Shown: positions 44,291 through 60,222 of the stretch, one piece after another | Numbering within the stretch: position 1 is the stretch's first letter | Layout: each line of letters begins with the position of its first letter | Origin: Aquanectria penicillioides | Taxonomy: Eukaryota; Ascomycota; Sordariomycetes; Hypocreales; Nectriaceae | Reading direction: 5' to 3' | Length of the DNA: 64,000 nt | Assembly (NCBI GenBank): GCA_003415625.1 | Contig: PYIU01000003.1 | Location: 5,394,001-5,458,000 of the forward strand | Translations under genes and position numbers: made by a program | The notes under the pieces: generated by a model | Told to the model about the DNA's origin: nothing | The model's database searches: none | Seen by the model: the letters and a program-made list of their open reading frames with translations, nothing else

Positions 44291-46035
44291 TCAGGCGAAT
44301 GCCACTAGCAGAGGCCTGTGTGCTCCACGTTGCATCTCAACGTGGGGACGAGCCGCCCCGAACCGCTCGGGAACAGGCGTCAACTTTCCCTTCCCAGGCT
44401 GTTTTTGATCCTGATAATAATATTCGGCCGCTGGCATGAACATGCCGCATTCTTTGTCGTGATCCCCGAACCATCGCGGTGTGATTCAGGGAGATCGGCG
44501 GCGTTCGGGGCGCGCGTTGGTGGCCGCGGTGTCAACATTAAAACACCCGCGCCACGTTTTGCACTGCTCACGGGATGCCGTGATCTTAGTCTGGATAGAA
44601 CCACCTTTTGCGAGACGGACCGAAAGTGTGGAGTACTCGAAGCCCGCCGCCGCCGTGTGAATGGCCTCTGCTTCCTGGACTTGCCTGCAAAGCGATTGCC
44701 TGCGTCTGGGGGACGGGGTAATTGCTACCCCAAACGCAGTACGTAGAATTGGTTTTACCCACTCCGCAGCTTGCAAAGCACACGGGATCTATAAAACAAT
44801 CGCGGATGGACTAGAAACAATGAACAGGAACTTGGCTAAAACAGAGCCTCACTTCTTCGAAAGTAACCCAAGCTCGCGTCATTCGACGTCATTGAGCCGG
44901 CCAAGCGAGTGAAGGCCATAGGGTGTTGGATGTGACACTAACAACCCCTTCTGCATAATCAGCTGGAAAAAAAAAACATCGCATGCATGTAGCTGGCTAA
45001 TACCCACTGCCTTAACGATCGTAGACCCATCCCCGGTTTTTAGATCCGACCTTCACCTCTAGGGTTCTCGCCGACAAGACAGACAGTGGAGAAATGAAGT
45101 GAGGAATCAAGGATACAGGTTCATCATCATCGTGTGACGTCTCTTACGATCATCTGCATGTCTCAATGCAAACCCGAAATACCCCAAGTGAGATATCCGA
45201 GACGGATCTCGTTTGACCCATTGATGAGTCGATCCAGGGCTTTCAATCGTCGTCACATCACACTCCCGTCAAGGTTTGACATATTCAGCCGCCAAGTGTT
45301 TCCTCGTATGGCGAGCGAGAGGTAAAGCCTTGTTGTCCTAATTTAGTTAGAGGTTGTGCGGCTCCGGCGCAAATGCAGCCACAAGGATGCCCAGGCGCAA
45401 GCCAAGAGATACCGTTCGAACCGTGGCCATGCACGCCTTGAGGGTCCCTGACTCGTGATAAATATCTCTGGTACACCTCTGCCGTGGAAGATGCCCGAAC
45501 AATAACGCGCTTTGTTTGTGTTGCCCTGCCATATCCATTTCGAAAATTCTGCCCAGGCCAACACCACCCGAGCCTGTCACCGATAATCAGGAAGTTGGTT
45601 CCACCCCTAGTCCGAGAGAACCCGGCAGTGACATCGATTTCTCATGCCTGAGACGACTAGCCTCTGCATACCATGGTTGAGGCCCGTGAGATGCAGGGCT
45701 GCATCCACCTAGAGTGGCTACGTACAGTGAAGTTACAAGTTCCATATATGCGGCAACGAGGGACCCTGGATTCATGAAAAGACGTTGATGGTCAAAATAG
45801 TGGACCCTGAAAATTAGACGAGAAATGTGCTCCTGCAAGCTGTGTGTTCGTTCTGCAAAGTTGTACTATTCACTATTCAGAATGAGATCATGCCGTCGAT
45901 AACAACCCGCATCTTTCTCTTCCCCATCTGCCCTAACAATTTAGCACTATTTAGGCCTCACACCTGGTCCTTCCTATTGCCTGCACCTCTTACCAAATCA
46001 TCCATGAACTTCCGGGATTTCTCAGCAAATTAGAT

Positions 46036-47327
<1,292 letters not shown>

Positions 47328-50300
47328 TTTGAAGAGACAGGATAGTGGCAATTGGATGTAGATGTGGGAGAGGAGGAAGTGATTGTGATGCTAGATGAAG
47401 TGGTACAGACACGAGAGATGCTTCATCGTTATATACTTTTCTGGGTTGAAATCCCATCACCATCGAGGATGATATCGTGATACTGATGAAGGCTGTAACA
47501 AGGCCATTGGGGATCCCAGCCAAGAGAAATTTCGGCGATTCTTTCCAGAAATTCCACTTACATGGTCACATAATCGCTGTCGAAGCTCTCGCCAACTTCC
47601 TTTTCAGGCCAGGATGATTTGTCCCGTGTGCATGAATCGCGCGGTAGTCAATGGGACAAATCGCAAAAAGGAAGGCGAGAGATGATGGCGCGACAGGAGT
47701 GTGCTCTGGATGGCTGAGCTACGACGAGGGGTGCACAAAAGTTCTCTGAGGATGCTGATGCGAGGTGTAGCTCTGGAGCCTCAAACGAAGCTCAATGAGG
47801 AACTTTGAGAGAACCATTGTACTTGGCAATGCAACAGGGATATAGAAACAGGGTTCGCAGGCCTAATTGAATATCACTTTACTTCGTGACTGAGGGAGAG
47901 GTTGTTGGTGGCCTGTAGCAGGCCGAACTGCTTGGAGAGCCATCACTAGGTGGATGGACGGACTCCGCCGCAACACGGATAGGCGAGCGCCAAGCCTTAT
48001 AGCTCAAGGACATATTTCCTTCTCCGAGACGAAAGTAAGGCTGGAATACCTCTAGGGTAATGTTAGAGCCTAGAACTGAGTGATGTTGGAGCAAATGAAT
48101 AGTTGGACGCACGTCGGAGCTCGGATAACGGCGAGCGAAGGATGAAGGAGCCAGGGACGGCTAGGCCATCCGGGCAAGCGAATGGTGGAATGTTGGCGAT
48201 TGGAGAGTTTTCTTCGGAGAGTGTGCCGACAGGATGTCGAGTTGCAGAAAGAAAATGATGCATAAACGCAAGCTTGTTGTAAGTATTGATACCACTCCCG
48301 AGCTCAGCTCAGCATTCCGGATAGGTCAAAGCCTATTGGTACAGCTGCCTCTTCAAGAATCCTTCGGAGAACAACCTAAAGAAGCCTCAAGGACTAGGGC
48401 TGCTGGCAGGAAGAGCCGGCCGGGCCCGGTTCCACACCATAAGCGCAAGCTTCCTAGCCATGGAGTTCTCAACTTCCTCTTTAGGAGATTATGGCCGTCT
48501 TGCGTTCACATATCTAGCCCTAGCAGGAGACAGGTTTAGGAGAACTGGACCAGTGCCGAAGTACGAGGTGGCGCCTGCTATAGAGCGAGACCAACCTGAG
48601 AAACAATAGTTTTGAATGGTATTTGCTCGGCTTTGGTGAATACTTCCAGCTAGAAGGGAGGGTCTCATGATGCCATCTGCGTGAGTGTGAGCGGGGGGAG
48701 GGGAACAGGCGCCAAAGGATCCGTTCAGCCGTACGGCCATGGGCAGTTGAGCTGTTTGAAGATGGCACTAACATGTGATTTCGGATTTGGCTCCAGAAAG
48801 TGAAGATGGAAAGCAGAACGGTGGTTCTAAGTTCCAACGCAACAGCCCTAATGCAGGAGCGTTGTCGTGATCAAGGTCATGGTGTTGAGCCTTGGCGATA
48901 GCAGTGGAGAGGGCGGGTCAGCGATCATCGCCCAAGGCTTTAGCGGGCTGGGCACGGAGAGATCGGCGCCTGTATGTAAGCCGATAAGATTTAGCGGCTC
49001 CTGACGGGTCGGCACCGTTGGCGGGGAAGTCGGCCCTTGGAACGTCCCTGGAGGCCCCGTGACACAGCGACCATACAGCGTGTTTTCGCATTGCTGCATT
49101 CCTGTTTGCCGACTAAGGTACGCCCTGATGCCCTGATGAGGCGCCTAAACCACTGCAGCTCAGCGGGCAGCGTTCCCCCACCAAAGATAGTGCTGACGGC
49201 CTTGCGCCTCTCCCGTCACTGCACTGGGATGTGCCCGTCTGCCGATGGAATCCTCCCAGGCCCATCCATCTCCATGCCTCATCTAATCCCTGGCACTCGT
49301 GCCACTCCCTGTACGGACACTTCGGACCAGCCAGACTGGGCAAGCTCAGACCCCTCCCTTATCAGCTCCCAATGGTAATCGTCCATTCTGACAAAAGTTC
49401 GTCCTGTTTCTTGGCGACGCTGCCTTATCACCTCGATGCCTCGACAGCCTGTCGCCATATCCCCTGCGAACAACAATACGCGGGACCTGGATAGCACGTA
49501 ATTCCGCTCCCCACATCCCATAGCTCGTCCTCCGCAGTCCGCACGCACGTTAGTACGGCATCCAAGACCTCTTGCTCGCCTTGGGTCAGGAGATCTAACA
49601 ACTAGTGTCGTCCTGCTTTGTGACTCTGGCCATCCTTGACCGGCCCTACCATTGGAGAGCCCTTCACCTTCGCTGATGCGCTTGACGCCCTTGTTCGACC
49701 CTCTGCTCAGAAATGCTCCGGCTCACTCTGCGCCGCGACTCTGCCTCGGCCCGCTCGCCACTATTTGGATCTCGCCTACCGTAATGGCCAGATCCTCCTC
49801 TGCAGTAAATCATCCAGCTTGGCGCCCAACAGAGCAGAGACACCCATCCTCCCCAGGCTGCCCCTCTCCTCTCAACGGGTGGCACCCGTCATTGTCGGCC
49901 AATGATCCCTCCCTTCCAAGCCAAAACTCCGAAGCATCTCCAATTGCCGACGGGTTTTGCTGGTGATGGCACCTCCAGTGACTAGAATTTAACATGTCAT
50001 CTCCGGTTCAACCCCGAACGGGAATTCAGAGCGTCGTGTGGGATGCAAACATGCATCCTGCTTTCAACAGATATTAATGCAAGAGTCTTCACCGATCTAG
50101 AGGAATACATTTTCTTGTGAGACCATGAATTTCCACCTTCCAAACGGATCAACGGACTCGAGGGCTAGAAATATTGCTCCTGAATCGATCGAGGAGCGTG
50201 TACATCGAGGCCAGGAACCGGCCGTTAATCACAAATGGTGTGCCACACCCGGCACCTACCCTCCTATCAACAATGGAGATGAAACCTGCGTGCTTCACCG

Positions 50301-51887
50301 ACCCATTGAATTACCCCGGGCTTCCTCTTCGAGTTTGGTGGGCCATGAAACCTAATTCAGGTACTATCTTCTGAGAGAGGCCGTGTGCATGGCTCGATAG
50401 CCATGGCGATTGGTCCTACAAAAGTCCTTGCAACACTTGCGTCGGCTCACGGGTTGATTCCTAGATGGTCACTGCAAAGCGAACAGGCCAGAGAAGGGAT
50501 TGCATGTCGGGATAGGAATGCGGTGCTTGTCCACGGAAAGCAAACTTATATTGCTGCTGCCAAGACGATAGACATCATTCTTGTTGTCCTGGGAATTGCG
50601 CAGCAGCCAATCACTTGGGCACTTTTTTGGCCCAGAGCTTGGGCCATTACACCCAGAATGATCCCTATGCTTCGAACTGGAGGTGCTCTTGTGAAGCAAT
50701 GGCAATCCTGCGTCAAACCCGATTAGGAATCTTCGTACCTCGGCATGCGGGCGGTCACCTTGAGAGATGTGCTCTATGGTTGCATGCAGATTTGGCCACC
50801 GCCAATATTCACACCGTATAACCACCATCTCGGATCTACCGAGTTGAAGAGGGCAAGGCGAGCAACCAGAGATTTGTTTGACACATCGATTCAAGATTGT
50901 TTCTCTATGATAATGATCATCTCACGCTAGGGGAATGCACATCAACTCCGGTACATTCTATCCACCAATCATTTAGGCTAGAACTCGACGGTCCATTGAG
51001 ATCGCTACGTCGTCGCTAACCTCTCTGTTCTTGATGAAGGCTCTGATTTCTTCTTTTTCTTTGGCTAGAGGGAGACAGAGAGAAGCAGAACCGAGCTGAC
51101 ATGCGGGCTACACGAGGAGAAAAGCCTCGTAGTCAAGAGCCGGGGCAGCCGTGACAACCGTGGCCGCGTAGCTCGCTACCAAACGCCGCGCTCGTGCAGG
51201 ATGCAAAGAACACCGACACGTCTTCTGCCAACAGAGACAGGAGCAAAGCCCCCCCTCATACACTGATACATGTACCAGGTGGTCCGATTCTTCTGGTGTG
51301 GGCTGCAGTATGTGTGAAATTATAGATGCGCCCCTCGGCCTCCCAAGGACCCTGATAGTTATTCCCCCTCAAGGATCTTGAGATTTGAAGATATTTTCTA
51401 ATCCTGATGCCAGACATATTGGTCTAATGCTTCAAACTAGCATGATAAAAAAGTATTCCCCTCGTATCTGCATCCACAAGATAGTTCGTCAGTTCAGTTT
51501 GTGATGTACACCAGACTAATGTAAAAGTAATTTAATTATGCGATATCGGTTTGCATCTTGTTTCTGACTAGGTACTAGGATAAGTTGTTAGGAAGTGCCA
51601 TAGCCGATCTTGCGAATATACGAGATCTGTGACGAACAAGCCCAGGTATATGTAGCGAAGTGTGGATCAGGCTCAAACAACGGATTGGTTTGTGCTATGG
51701 CGGGGTCTGCTTCTAGATTCGGATATTCCTAACGTGCATTTTTTTATTTTTTGCAATGCTAGGAAATTTAATGCCGTCCCGAATTCTCGACAACTACTCT
51801 TTAAAGTCAACATCCTGGAGCCGTACTGTCCATCGGTCTGATGATCCATCTTGCCTCCAAGGACATCGTGTCTCCTAATACGCTACC
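47328..51887. other. 4.6 kb region without a recognised gene
   Basis: It lies between two minus-strand genes. Apart from the protease TATA box I found only short overlapping ORFs of up to 141 codons on both strands without domains. No transposon-like terminal repeats or tRNA were seen. Confidence 0.55.
47429..47435 (-). promoter_or_regulatory. TATA box of the subtilisin-like protease
   Basis: TATATAA on the minus strand, 102 nt upstream of the ATG at 47327, a position consistent with a leader of about 70 nt. Confidence 0.6.
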
Positions 51888-54503
51888 TCAGCTCAGCATC
51901 CCGAGGTATTGTGTTGTCACAGCCGTGTTGTCCTTTGCTCCTGTCACACCCACCCGCACTACTTCACCCGGGACAATATCAATCAAATTGTCATCAAATT
52001 TAACCCTGTCATCTTCGCACTCTAGAGCGACGCCTTTGACTGGGACTTTTGCACTGATTTCCACAACCTTTCCGTCGTCAACTATCTCAGCTCGAAGAGA
52101 TTTGGGCTTTTGTAGGTGGAGATATTTGAGTGGCTCTGGCCAGTTGACATAGCGGGCTATCTGCCTTCCATCCTGGTAGAGGTACGCAGCTACTACTGTG
52201 CGAGCTTCGAGGCCAGCCTTTGACGTTTCGACAGGGACGTCAAGGGCGGCGATCTCAGTAGATTGGTTTCCTCGCAAGAGCAAAGATGAGGAAACCGTTT
52301 GAGAAAAGGTTTCCCTTCCAGTTTCAACATCCCAAGCCTTGACAACACAATCTGCTGTTATGTCGTCCAACTTGAGATTGCTGCCCCAGATTTCGATCTG
52401 GGTCTTCGTGTCAATATGAACCCGAGTGTATTTGTCTTTGGGATGCTTATGCTCTCGTCTCGTGATGCCAATGGAGATTGGGGCCATCTCTCGCTTAACT
52501 GTAAAGTAAGCATGCTTTGGCCGCAGGTAGTAATCGCAAATGGCCCAGGATGTGACGGGCCAGCAGTCATTAATCTGCCAAACCAGGGCGCCTCCACAGT
52601 ACTCTTTACCGGGTCCTCTCCATTCCCGCTTCCAGAGTCTATAGGCGGAGGCGAGACATTCTGCCTGCATCAGCTGGGTGCAATAGATGAAGTGCTCCAG
52701 CGGGTCTGGAGCGTAGCGAAAGTTTTCCACAAGGTAGAGGGCAATTCGACGTTCATGGCCATCTGCCTTGTTGTGGAAGTCCACTGTCGAAGATTGAGGA
52801 TATCGATCTGGATCATCCTTTCCTTGGGGGAGGTATGCATCGATGGTCTTGATGTTGGGAAATGCTTCCATGCCAAACTCGGACACAAAGCGACCGACAA
52901 GCTTGTCAAAATTCTGATACTTCTCCTGAGAACCGTGCCAAACGTTCCACTGATGAAGGTCTCCGACTGTAGGATCAGTGGTGTCCTTGCCGCCCCAAGG
53001 GCTACCAAAGTGATAAGTTGTGCCGGGAATGAGCTCTTCGCAAACATCCGCGAGGATTTTCTCGTATATGTACCGAGCAGGGAAATCAGTCTTTAACCAG
53101 CTCTCTGCGTCTTTGTTGTCAAAATCGTAGGTGAGCTTGTTTGATTCGGCTATCTGATAGTCCTCGTTGTTGCCGGCCCAGATTGCGATGCAGGGATGGT
53201 GCCTCAGAAGTTTGACATTTTCCCTTGCCTCACGATCTATAGACTCGAGAAGTTCTGGCCAGCACGGGTAGTTCCCACAACCGAACATGAAGTCCTGCCA
53301 GACAAGAATTCCGAGTTCGTCGCATGCATCATAAAATGCTTGCTCCTCATAGATGCCACCACCCCAAACTCTGATCATAAACTGATTGCCATCGGCAACA
53401 AGCTTGACCCAGTCGTAATATCTCTGCTTGGAGATCCGGGGAATAAAATTGTCTGCTGGAATCCAATCACTGCCTCCGCAGAAGATGGGAATATTGTTGA
53501 CTTCGAAGAAGAAGGTGGTACCGGGCTGTCCATCAAGAGGCCGCTGGACGAGTTCAAGCTTGCGAATGCCAATTTTCTTGGATACGGCATCGGTTTCATC
53601 ATCTCCAGCTACAAGTGTAGCCTGGATAGTATAGAGAGGTTGATCTCCATATCGGATCGGATACCAGAGTGCTGGGTTCTCAATTTCGAAGGTTGCTTTA
53701 GCGGCATTGTCCTCAATCCTCGCCTCTTGTGATGCCACTTCTTTCCCGTCAAGAGAAATATGGAATTGGACTTTGGATGGGGTGCCCTCTGCGGTGACAT
53801 GGGCTACGACATGTGCTGTTTGGAGGGACTTGTCAACCTTGACTTCGGTATAGAGGTCAGATATGCGAGACTCGTAAATCTCAAGGTTAATAGGTCGCCA
53901 AGGACCACAGGTCAATAGAGTTGGACCCCAGTCCCATCCCTAGTACAGTAGTTAGTTTGTGTTCGCATTATTAAAAAAAAAACGGCTTACCCAATGATAC
54001 TGCGCTTTTCGCACAGTCAACCTCGAGTGATCGCCATTCCAGCATAGGTACTCATGTTCGGGGTGTTCTTCCACCAACTTCCAGCCTCTGAGGTAAGCAC
54101 TGTCGAATGTAATCAACAGTTCATTATCACTATCGGCCTTCAACACACCTGTGACATCTACTCGCTCCGGAGTGAACATATTTTCTGTCTCAAGAATCGT
54201 CTTGCCGTTAAGCTGCACGGTGGCAAACGTATCAAGGCCGTCAAAGGCGAGCACGGCCTGTGCACCATCAGGTACCTTGGGGCTAGAAAAGGTGGTTTTG
54301 TAGGCCCACGCGACTTCGCCGATCCATTGAACATCGAGCTCATTTTTGCCAATAAAAGGATCGGGGATCTTTTTGTGATGCAGCAGGTCAAGATGGACGT
54401 TTGTAGGAAATTGGGCAACAGGCAAGTAGGTGGTGTCGTCTTCTGACGCCTGCTTGAACTGCCAGTTCTTTTCAATAGGCGTAACAGTGCGGGGAGGAGC
54501 CAT
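51888..54503 (-). CDS. mndB: Beta-mannosidase, GH2, intracellular (MndB type)
   Basis: Exon 1 is 53991-54503 and exon 2 is 51888-53939 (51-nt intron), giving 854 residues. It removes beta-1,4-linked mannose from the ends of mannan oligosaccharides. The N-terminal sugar-binding fold has NWQFKQ and LAFDGLDTFATVQLNGK, and the junction reads HW|GWDWGPTLLTCG. The TIM barrel contains FCGGSDWIPADNFIPR, IRVWGGGIYEEQAFYDACDE and GILVWQDFMFGC. The acid/base is E430 in IWAGNNEDYQ and the nucleophile E525 in FVSEFGMEAFP. QINDCWPVTSWAICDYY follows. No signal peptide is present at the N-terminus (MAPPRTVTPIEKNWQ), matching the intracellular B class rather than the secreted A class. It would work on oligosaccharides taken up by transporters. 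Confidence 0.96.
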
Positions 54504-55932
54504 GTTGACTTTCAACTGATGGGATGCTATGCGGGAGAAAAGCAAGACGATCGAAGGCTGCGAGGATAATGAATATAGAAGGATCAAGAACCAATTTGTT
54601 GGAGTCTTGCTGATTTCCGGGAGCGTTTGATTTGGACGCTGGGGTTGAGGTTGGGGTTGGTCTTTGTAGGACAAACACTGTCGCCACGGGGCAGGCGGGA
54701 TGGGACAAACCCCGCGATGGAATTCAAGAATGCGTGAGGGGTTGGCTGTTGAGGTGACGGAAAAGATGAGGTGAGGTCGAACATAAAAGACTGATTCAGC
54801 AAGGCGAATGGATAATCACAAGATACACAATGCCTCTGGGTTCATCAATCGCAATGTCGCACCCTTGAGGAGAAACCCCCTTGGGCTTTATATAAAGCCA
54901 TTTGGCTTCCAACCACTCCACATCTTCCGACACTCGGCTGCAACACCGCACCGTCGATCCGGCGCCAATGTGGGACACCACACAGGTCTACGTTCCACCG
55001 CTCTTGTTTGTCGGATCGTATCCAAATAGGCAATACCCTTTACTAACTCCCGCCGGGGTTTTATAAGCTTCCAGGCAGGCACAGCATGGTAAGGAGCCAC
55101 TGTGACGACCGTTGACACCGGGCTGTACATCAACCAAGCGCCCAAGCTCGGGCTCGCTTCTTTACGATTTGATTCAGACGACAAATGAACCAAAAGCCCA
55201 ACCCTTCATGCACATGAGAATACTCTGTGCCAAGTCATATTGTCGTTATTAGGATCATCACATAGCTTTGCAGACAAAAGGCCGTCGGAAACCTCACCCA
55301 ATGCTCCGGGACGGTGTACCTCGTCCCACATGCAAGTGTCCACATTAGTGCGGCCATGGGGCCGGAGGGAAATCCTCCGCAACCCAATGCGGTCTCACGA
55401 GAGCCTCAACTTATAACCACATTGACATGATCCTGCGACGATCTCCGGCCTCCTTTCGGTATAAAGGCGCGGAGCTCGGGGACGGCATCATATCTGCCCC
55501 ACCTCCGCTGCATCTCGACTCCATCGCCATCATACGATCACAACAACGCCGTGATAGAACCCTGGAGCAACACTTCACGGACTAAAACCCGTTTCAACGA
55601 TCGTTCGAAATTATATATGTAACTTAGGCCCGTACATATGTAGGTAAGTAAGTGGGCAGGTAAACAAGACAATAAAAAAAAATCCAGCCTTTCAGTCCAT
55701 CTCAACTCGCGCAGTCTTCATCTATGCACAACGCCCCAGACGCTCCGACAACGAATGCTTTCCAAGTAATATCCCCAAACACTGTAAAGCCAAGCCAAGG
55801 CATGCACCCAAATTTCCCACAAAGTCCATCCCAAACCGATTTATCTCCAATTATAAACGAGGGTAAGAAAGAAGGAAGAAGGAGATGAGAAAAGAAAAAG
55901 ATGTCGAAGAAGAAGAGAACACCACCAATTCA
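54504..55932. other. Intergenic, mannosidase promoter and Rab gene 3' flank
   Basis: 1.43 kb. It contains the 16-nt perfect palindrome GGCTTTATATAAAGCC at 54884-54899 with a central TATATA, about 380 nt from the mannosidase start. A plus-strand TATAAAG near 55460 is followed by CA-rich sequence, and a 54-codon plus-strand ORF begins at 55723, but no gene can be supported there. Confidence 0.5.
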
Positions 55933-57049
<1,117 letters not shown>

Positions 57050-58859
57050 GCTTCCTAGTTCCTTGATTATCATATCAGCAGCTGAGCTCAAACTCTTCCG
57101 GGGAGTCTATTCGCGTCCGTACTTGCTCACGGGGCGTCCCGGAGCTGTCCTCGCTCGCGCCGGACGACCCTCGTGGTCTCGTCATCGCGGGCGTCGTGGG
57201 CGTCGCAGACTGGGTTGTGGGCGAGGGGTCGAAGGCTGTCGCATATACGAGCCTGGATGTTCGCGTCGCGGTGGTTCAAAAGAAGTCGGGGCCTCGAGAA
57301 ACGATGTAGAAGAGAAAAAATGAGGGCGGAAAAAGATGTGAACAGGAAAAGCTGCCTTATCGGGACATTCGTGGTTTAGTTTTTGCCATTTAAGATGCGA
57401 CTGTACCGCCAGGCTCAGGTCTCTAATTAATTACGTGACTTGACTTGTCGGGAGGCCTGACGACAGGTTGACAGGGGTGGGGCACCAGCAATCGCCCTAA
57501 AAAAAATAGCGCTATGACGATGAACCCCCTGTTCACTGGGCTGGCCCACCAAACCTGCACTGTTTGAAGTCGATTACGTGAGGTCATGCAGACTTCAAGA
57601 TTTGAATAACCTGAGAAGCTCATGACCGCCATCTTTTGAGACAACTTTTGATCAAGGATCCCGCTATTTTTAAGCACCCCTTACCCTAAATGAGGGAACG
57701 GGGCTGCCTTCGACGGACATGATTTTCACGGCCCGAAAGCCCATTTAGCGCCAACTTTTATTAGTGTCGGCATCAAGGTAATTTGATCAAACATTTCTCG
57801 ATTCTGTCTCTAGAACTGCTATGGACTAACGAGATCGCTACAGCCAATAGCAACGGTCTTCCTTGCACAATCACACAACCAGCTATTAAGTGCCGACTAC
57901 AGCTATCCAAGGGTCCAAAGTGCCGACCACAGCTATCCAAGGGTCCAAAAGTCTAATCAAATGTAAGATAGCAGTCTCACTCTGATGATACTCTCTTATC
58001 ACCATACGCGACATCCGAGGTAACTTTTCATGCACCCTCATATCAACTGAAGTTCTGGAGCTAGGCATCAATCACTAAGTACCTACCTACCTACCACACA
58101 TTTAAATTTCAAACTACGTACCCATATTCTCAACACACCAATCTAGATGAAGAAAAAGAAAGAAAAATCCGACGCAACGTGCCACTGCTACTCCGGCGCA
58201 ACGAGGGTCCCCTTATATTTGCTAGAGGGCCCAGCACAACGTTAGTGGAGGACGCTGGCGAATCGTTCTGCATGTGTTTGGGCAACACGATCCGGTATTT
58301 CGAAGTGCTCATCAAGTACATGTGACAAGAAACATCGAAATTGCTACCTAGGCTCTATGGAATGATTTTGAGAGATAAATCATTCCCAAATGGAGAGTTC
58401 TCCTTCGTCTTATTATTTTTCTTCTAACCCGTGGTGGACTTCTTAAACCAAGACCTGTGCTGCAAATACCATGTATGACGGAGAGGGGTACTTGGATGGA
58501 GGTACCTTGTTGTGCAGATTGCCTTTCCGACAACACACGCGTCTTCTGTCATCCTATTGAAACCAATTTGCGGTTTCTCAAGCTCCGATATTATTCGTAT
58601 GATATTTGCAAACTTGAAGCTCTTCTCGCTGATATTAACTATGATGAAGGACGGTGTGGTTGTTAGTTAGTGAGAGGCTCAGAGCCGGTTACCGAGATTG
58701 TGCCTCGGCCACCCACCCGTCCACCAACCCCACGCCATCTCAGCACACCTCGGAAGCATTCCATCACCAACCCAGCCTTCTGAAACTTGTAGATATCACC
58801 AAGCTCTCCCTTCCAAACATTTCGTTAAGTTTAATCAGTCGCCCAATAACATACAAGAG
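57050..58859. other. Intergenic, Rab and SDR upstream regions
   Basis: 1.8 kb between divergent genes. It contains a 30-bp direct duplication (57890-57949), a short CTAC tetranucleotide run near 58079-58096, and no recognised gene. Confidence 0.6.
57890..57949. repeat. 30-bp tandem duplication
   Basis: Two adjacent 30-nt copies differ at one base (GACTAC versus GACCAC near their start). Confidence 0.93.
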
Positions 58860-59774
58860 ATGAAGATCGAAGGCCGCACATTCATCGTTTCCGGCGGGTC
58901 AGTACTCATCAGCCAATCCTGGTGTAAACTGTTTATTTTCACATGCTGACATTGCCACCAGCGCGTCAGGCCTCGGGAAGGCGTGCGTGGAGGAAATCTG
59001 TAAAAATGGCGGCAATGCAGCCATCTTCGATATGAATGAGGAAAGCGGCCAAGATATCGTGAAGGATTTGTCACCAACCGCCAAATTCTTCGTCTGTAAC
59101 GTGCTAGAGACGGATAGCATTAAGAGTGCTGTCCAGGGCGCTGTCGAATGGGCCCAGACAACCAACAAACCCCTGGGAGGGGTTATCCCAGCGGCTGGTG
59201 TATCAACACCTGCGACTGTATGTGACGATATTTCCGAACGCGATTGTTAGAGACTTTTACTCAACCCCCTAACCCGCAGATCCTCGACAGGAACGCGAAG
59301 GCATTTGACCTTGACGACTTTGATTTCGTCCTGAATGTCAACTTACGAGGCACCATTGATCTAGTGCGCCAAACGCTGGAGCATCTCGCACAAGTTGAGC
59401 CAGTCGGACCTGACTCAGAGCGTGGTGTCATAATCATGGTAGCATCATCCGCTGCGTTCGACGGGCAGAAGGGTCAGGTGTCGTATTCTGCCAGCAAGGG
59501 CGCCGTAACGGCCATGACTCTGCCGATGGCACGAGACCTCGCGCGGTACGGCATCCGAGTCGTGACGATTGCGCCGAGTCTGTTTGACAGCCGTATGACC
59601 AGCATGATGCCGCAGAAGGTGAAAAAGAGTCTTGAGGGCGCGATGGAGTTCCCCAAACGGGCGGGTCAACCTGTCGAGTTTGCGCAGTTGGTTCGACAGG
59701 GAATTGAGAATGTCATGTTGAACGGGGTCGTCATTAGGCTGGATGGAGCGATGAGAATGCCGAGCAAGATGTGA
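58860..59774 (+). CDS. Short-chain dehydrogenase, HSD17B10/3-hydroxyacyl-CoA dehydrogenase-like
   Basis: Exons are 58860-58897, 58962-59217 and 59280-59774, with introns of 64 and 62 nt, giving 262 residues, the normal SDR length. The Rossmann start is FIVSGGASGLGKA, formed across the first splice junction, so the 38-nt exon is required. D39-type acidic residue in IFDMNEE after strand 2 favours NAD over NADP. The NAG motif reads PAAGVS. The active site is S in VASSAAFDG with YSASK (Tyr and Lys). The remaining sequence (ARDLARYGIRVVTIAPSLFD, ending VIRLDGAMRMPSKM) resembles the type-2 3-hydroxyacyl-CoA dehydrogenase group, which oxidises short-chain hydroxyacyl-CoAs or steroids. The exact substrate is not deducible. 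The gene is on the same strand as the next one, 448 nt away. Confidence 0.9.
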
Positions 59775-60222
59775 ACAGGATACGCGGCATGGGCATCTCG
59801 TTATTTTTGATACTGGAATCAAATACCATCATTGAACTTGGAGGTCTTATTATTGAGACGGCTCATGATTTTGGCTATGGTGCTACTACTCTCCTCGCCG
59901 CAATCGGCCTCTGAAGGAAACGCCTAAACTTTGAAAGTCGGCTACCTCGGTTACGTCACTCATTGACCCATCGCCATTCCGAAGATTGGTCATCACACTT
60001 CAAATCTGTACATAATTGAGGGGTCTCTTTCAATATTCAGCTTCATAGGCGCCAGATGATTAGATCTTTTAGCTTTCACCATCGCATTCACGCGTTGTGC
60101 AGTGTAAGTCATCCAAGAAATGTTGTGCGGGGTCCGGGTAGGATAACCATTTATCCTAGACACATTTGCGTCATCGCCATCTTCAAGACAACATCGTTGC
60201 CAGACAGTTTGCAACTCAAATC
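59775..60222. other. Intergenic between SDR and hydroxyacid dehydrogenase genes
   Basis: 448 nt: SDR 3' flank and the promoter of the next gene. No clear element is seen. Confidence 0.65.

Larger units (their letters stand above)
43923..46035. other. Intergenic, MFS promoter and protease 3' flank
   Basis: 2.1 kb. The first 400 nt hold promoter elements listed separately. The remainder (44.4-46.0 kb) has only short overlapping ORFs and no recognised feature. Confidence 0.6.

Noticed and set aside
52299..53096. 265-codon ORF antisense to the beta-mannosidase
   Set aside because: It is opposite the catalytic barrel exon with intact GH2 motifs, and the product resembles nothing known.
55723..55887. 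54-codon plus-strand ORF downstream of a TATAAAG
   Set aside because: It is distant from the TATA, has low-complexity composition, and overlaps the probable 3' UTR of the Rab gene. Too weak to call.
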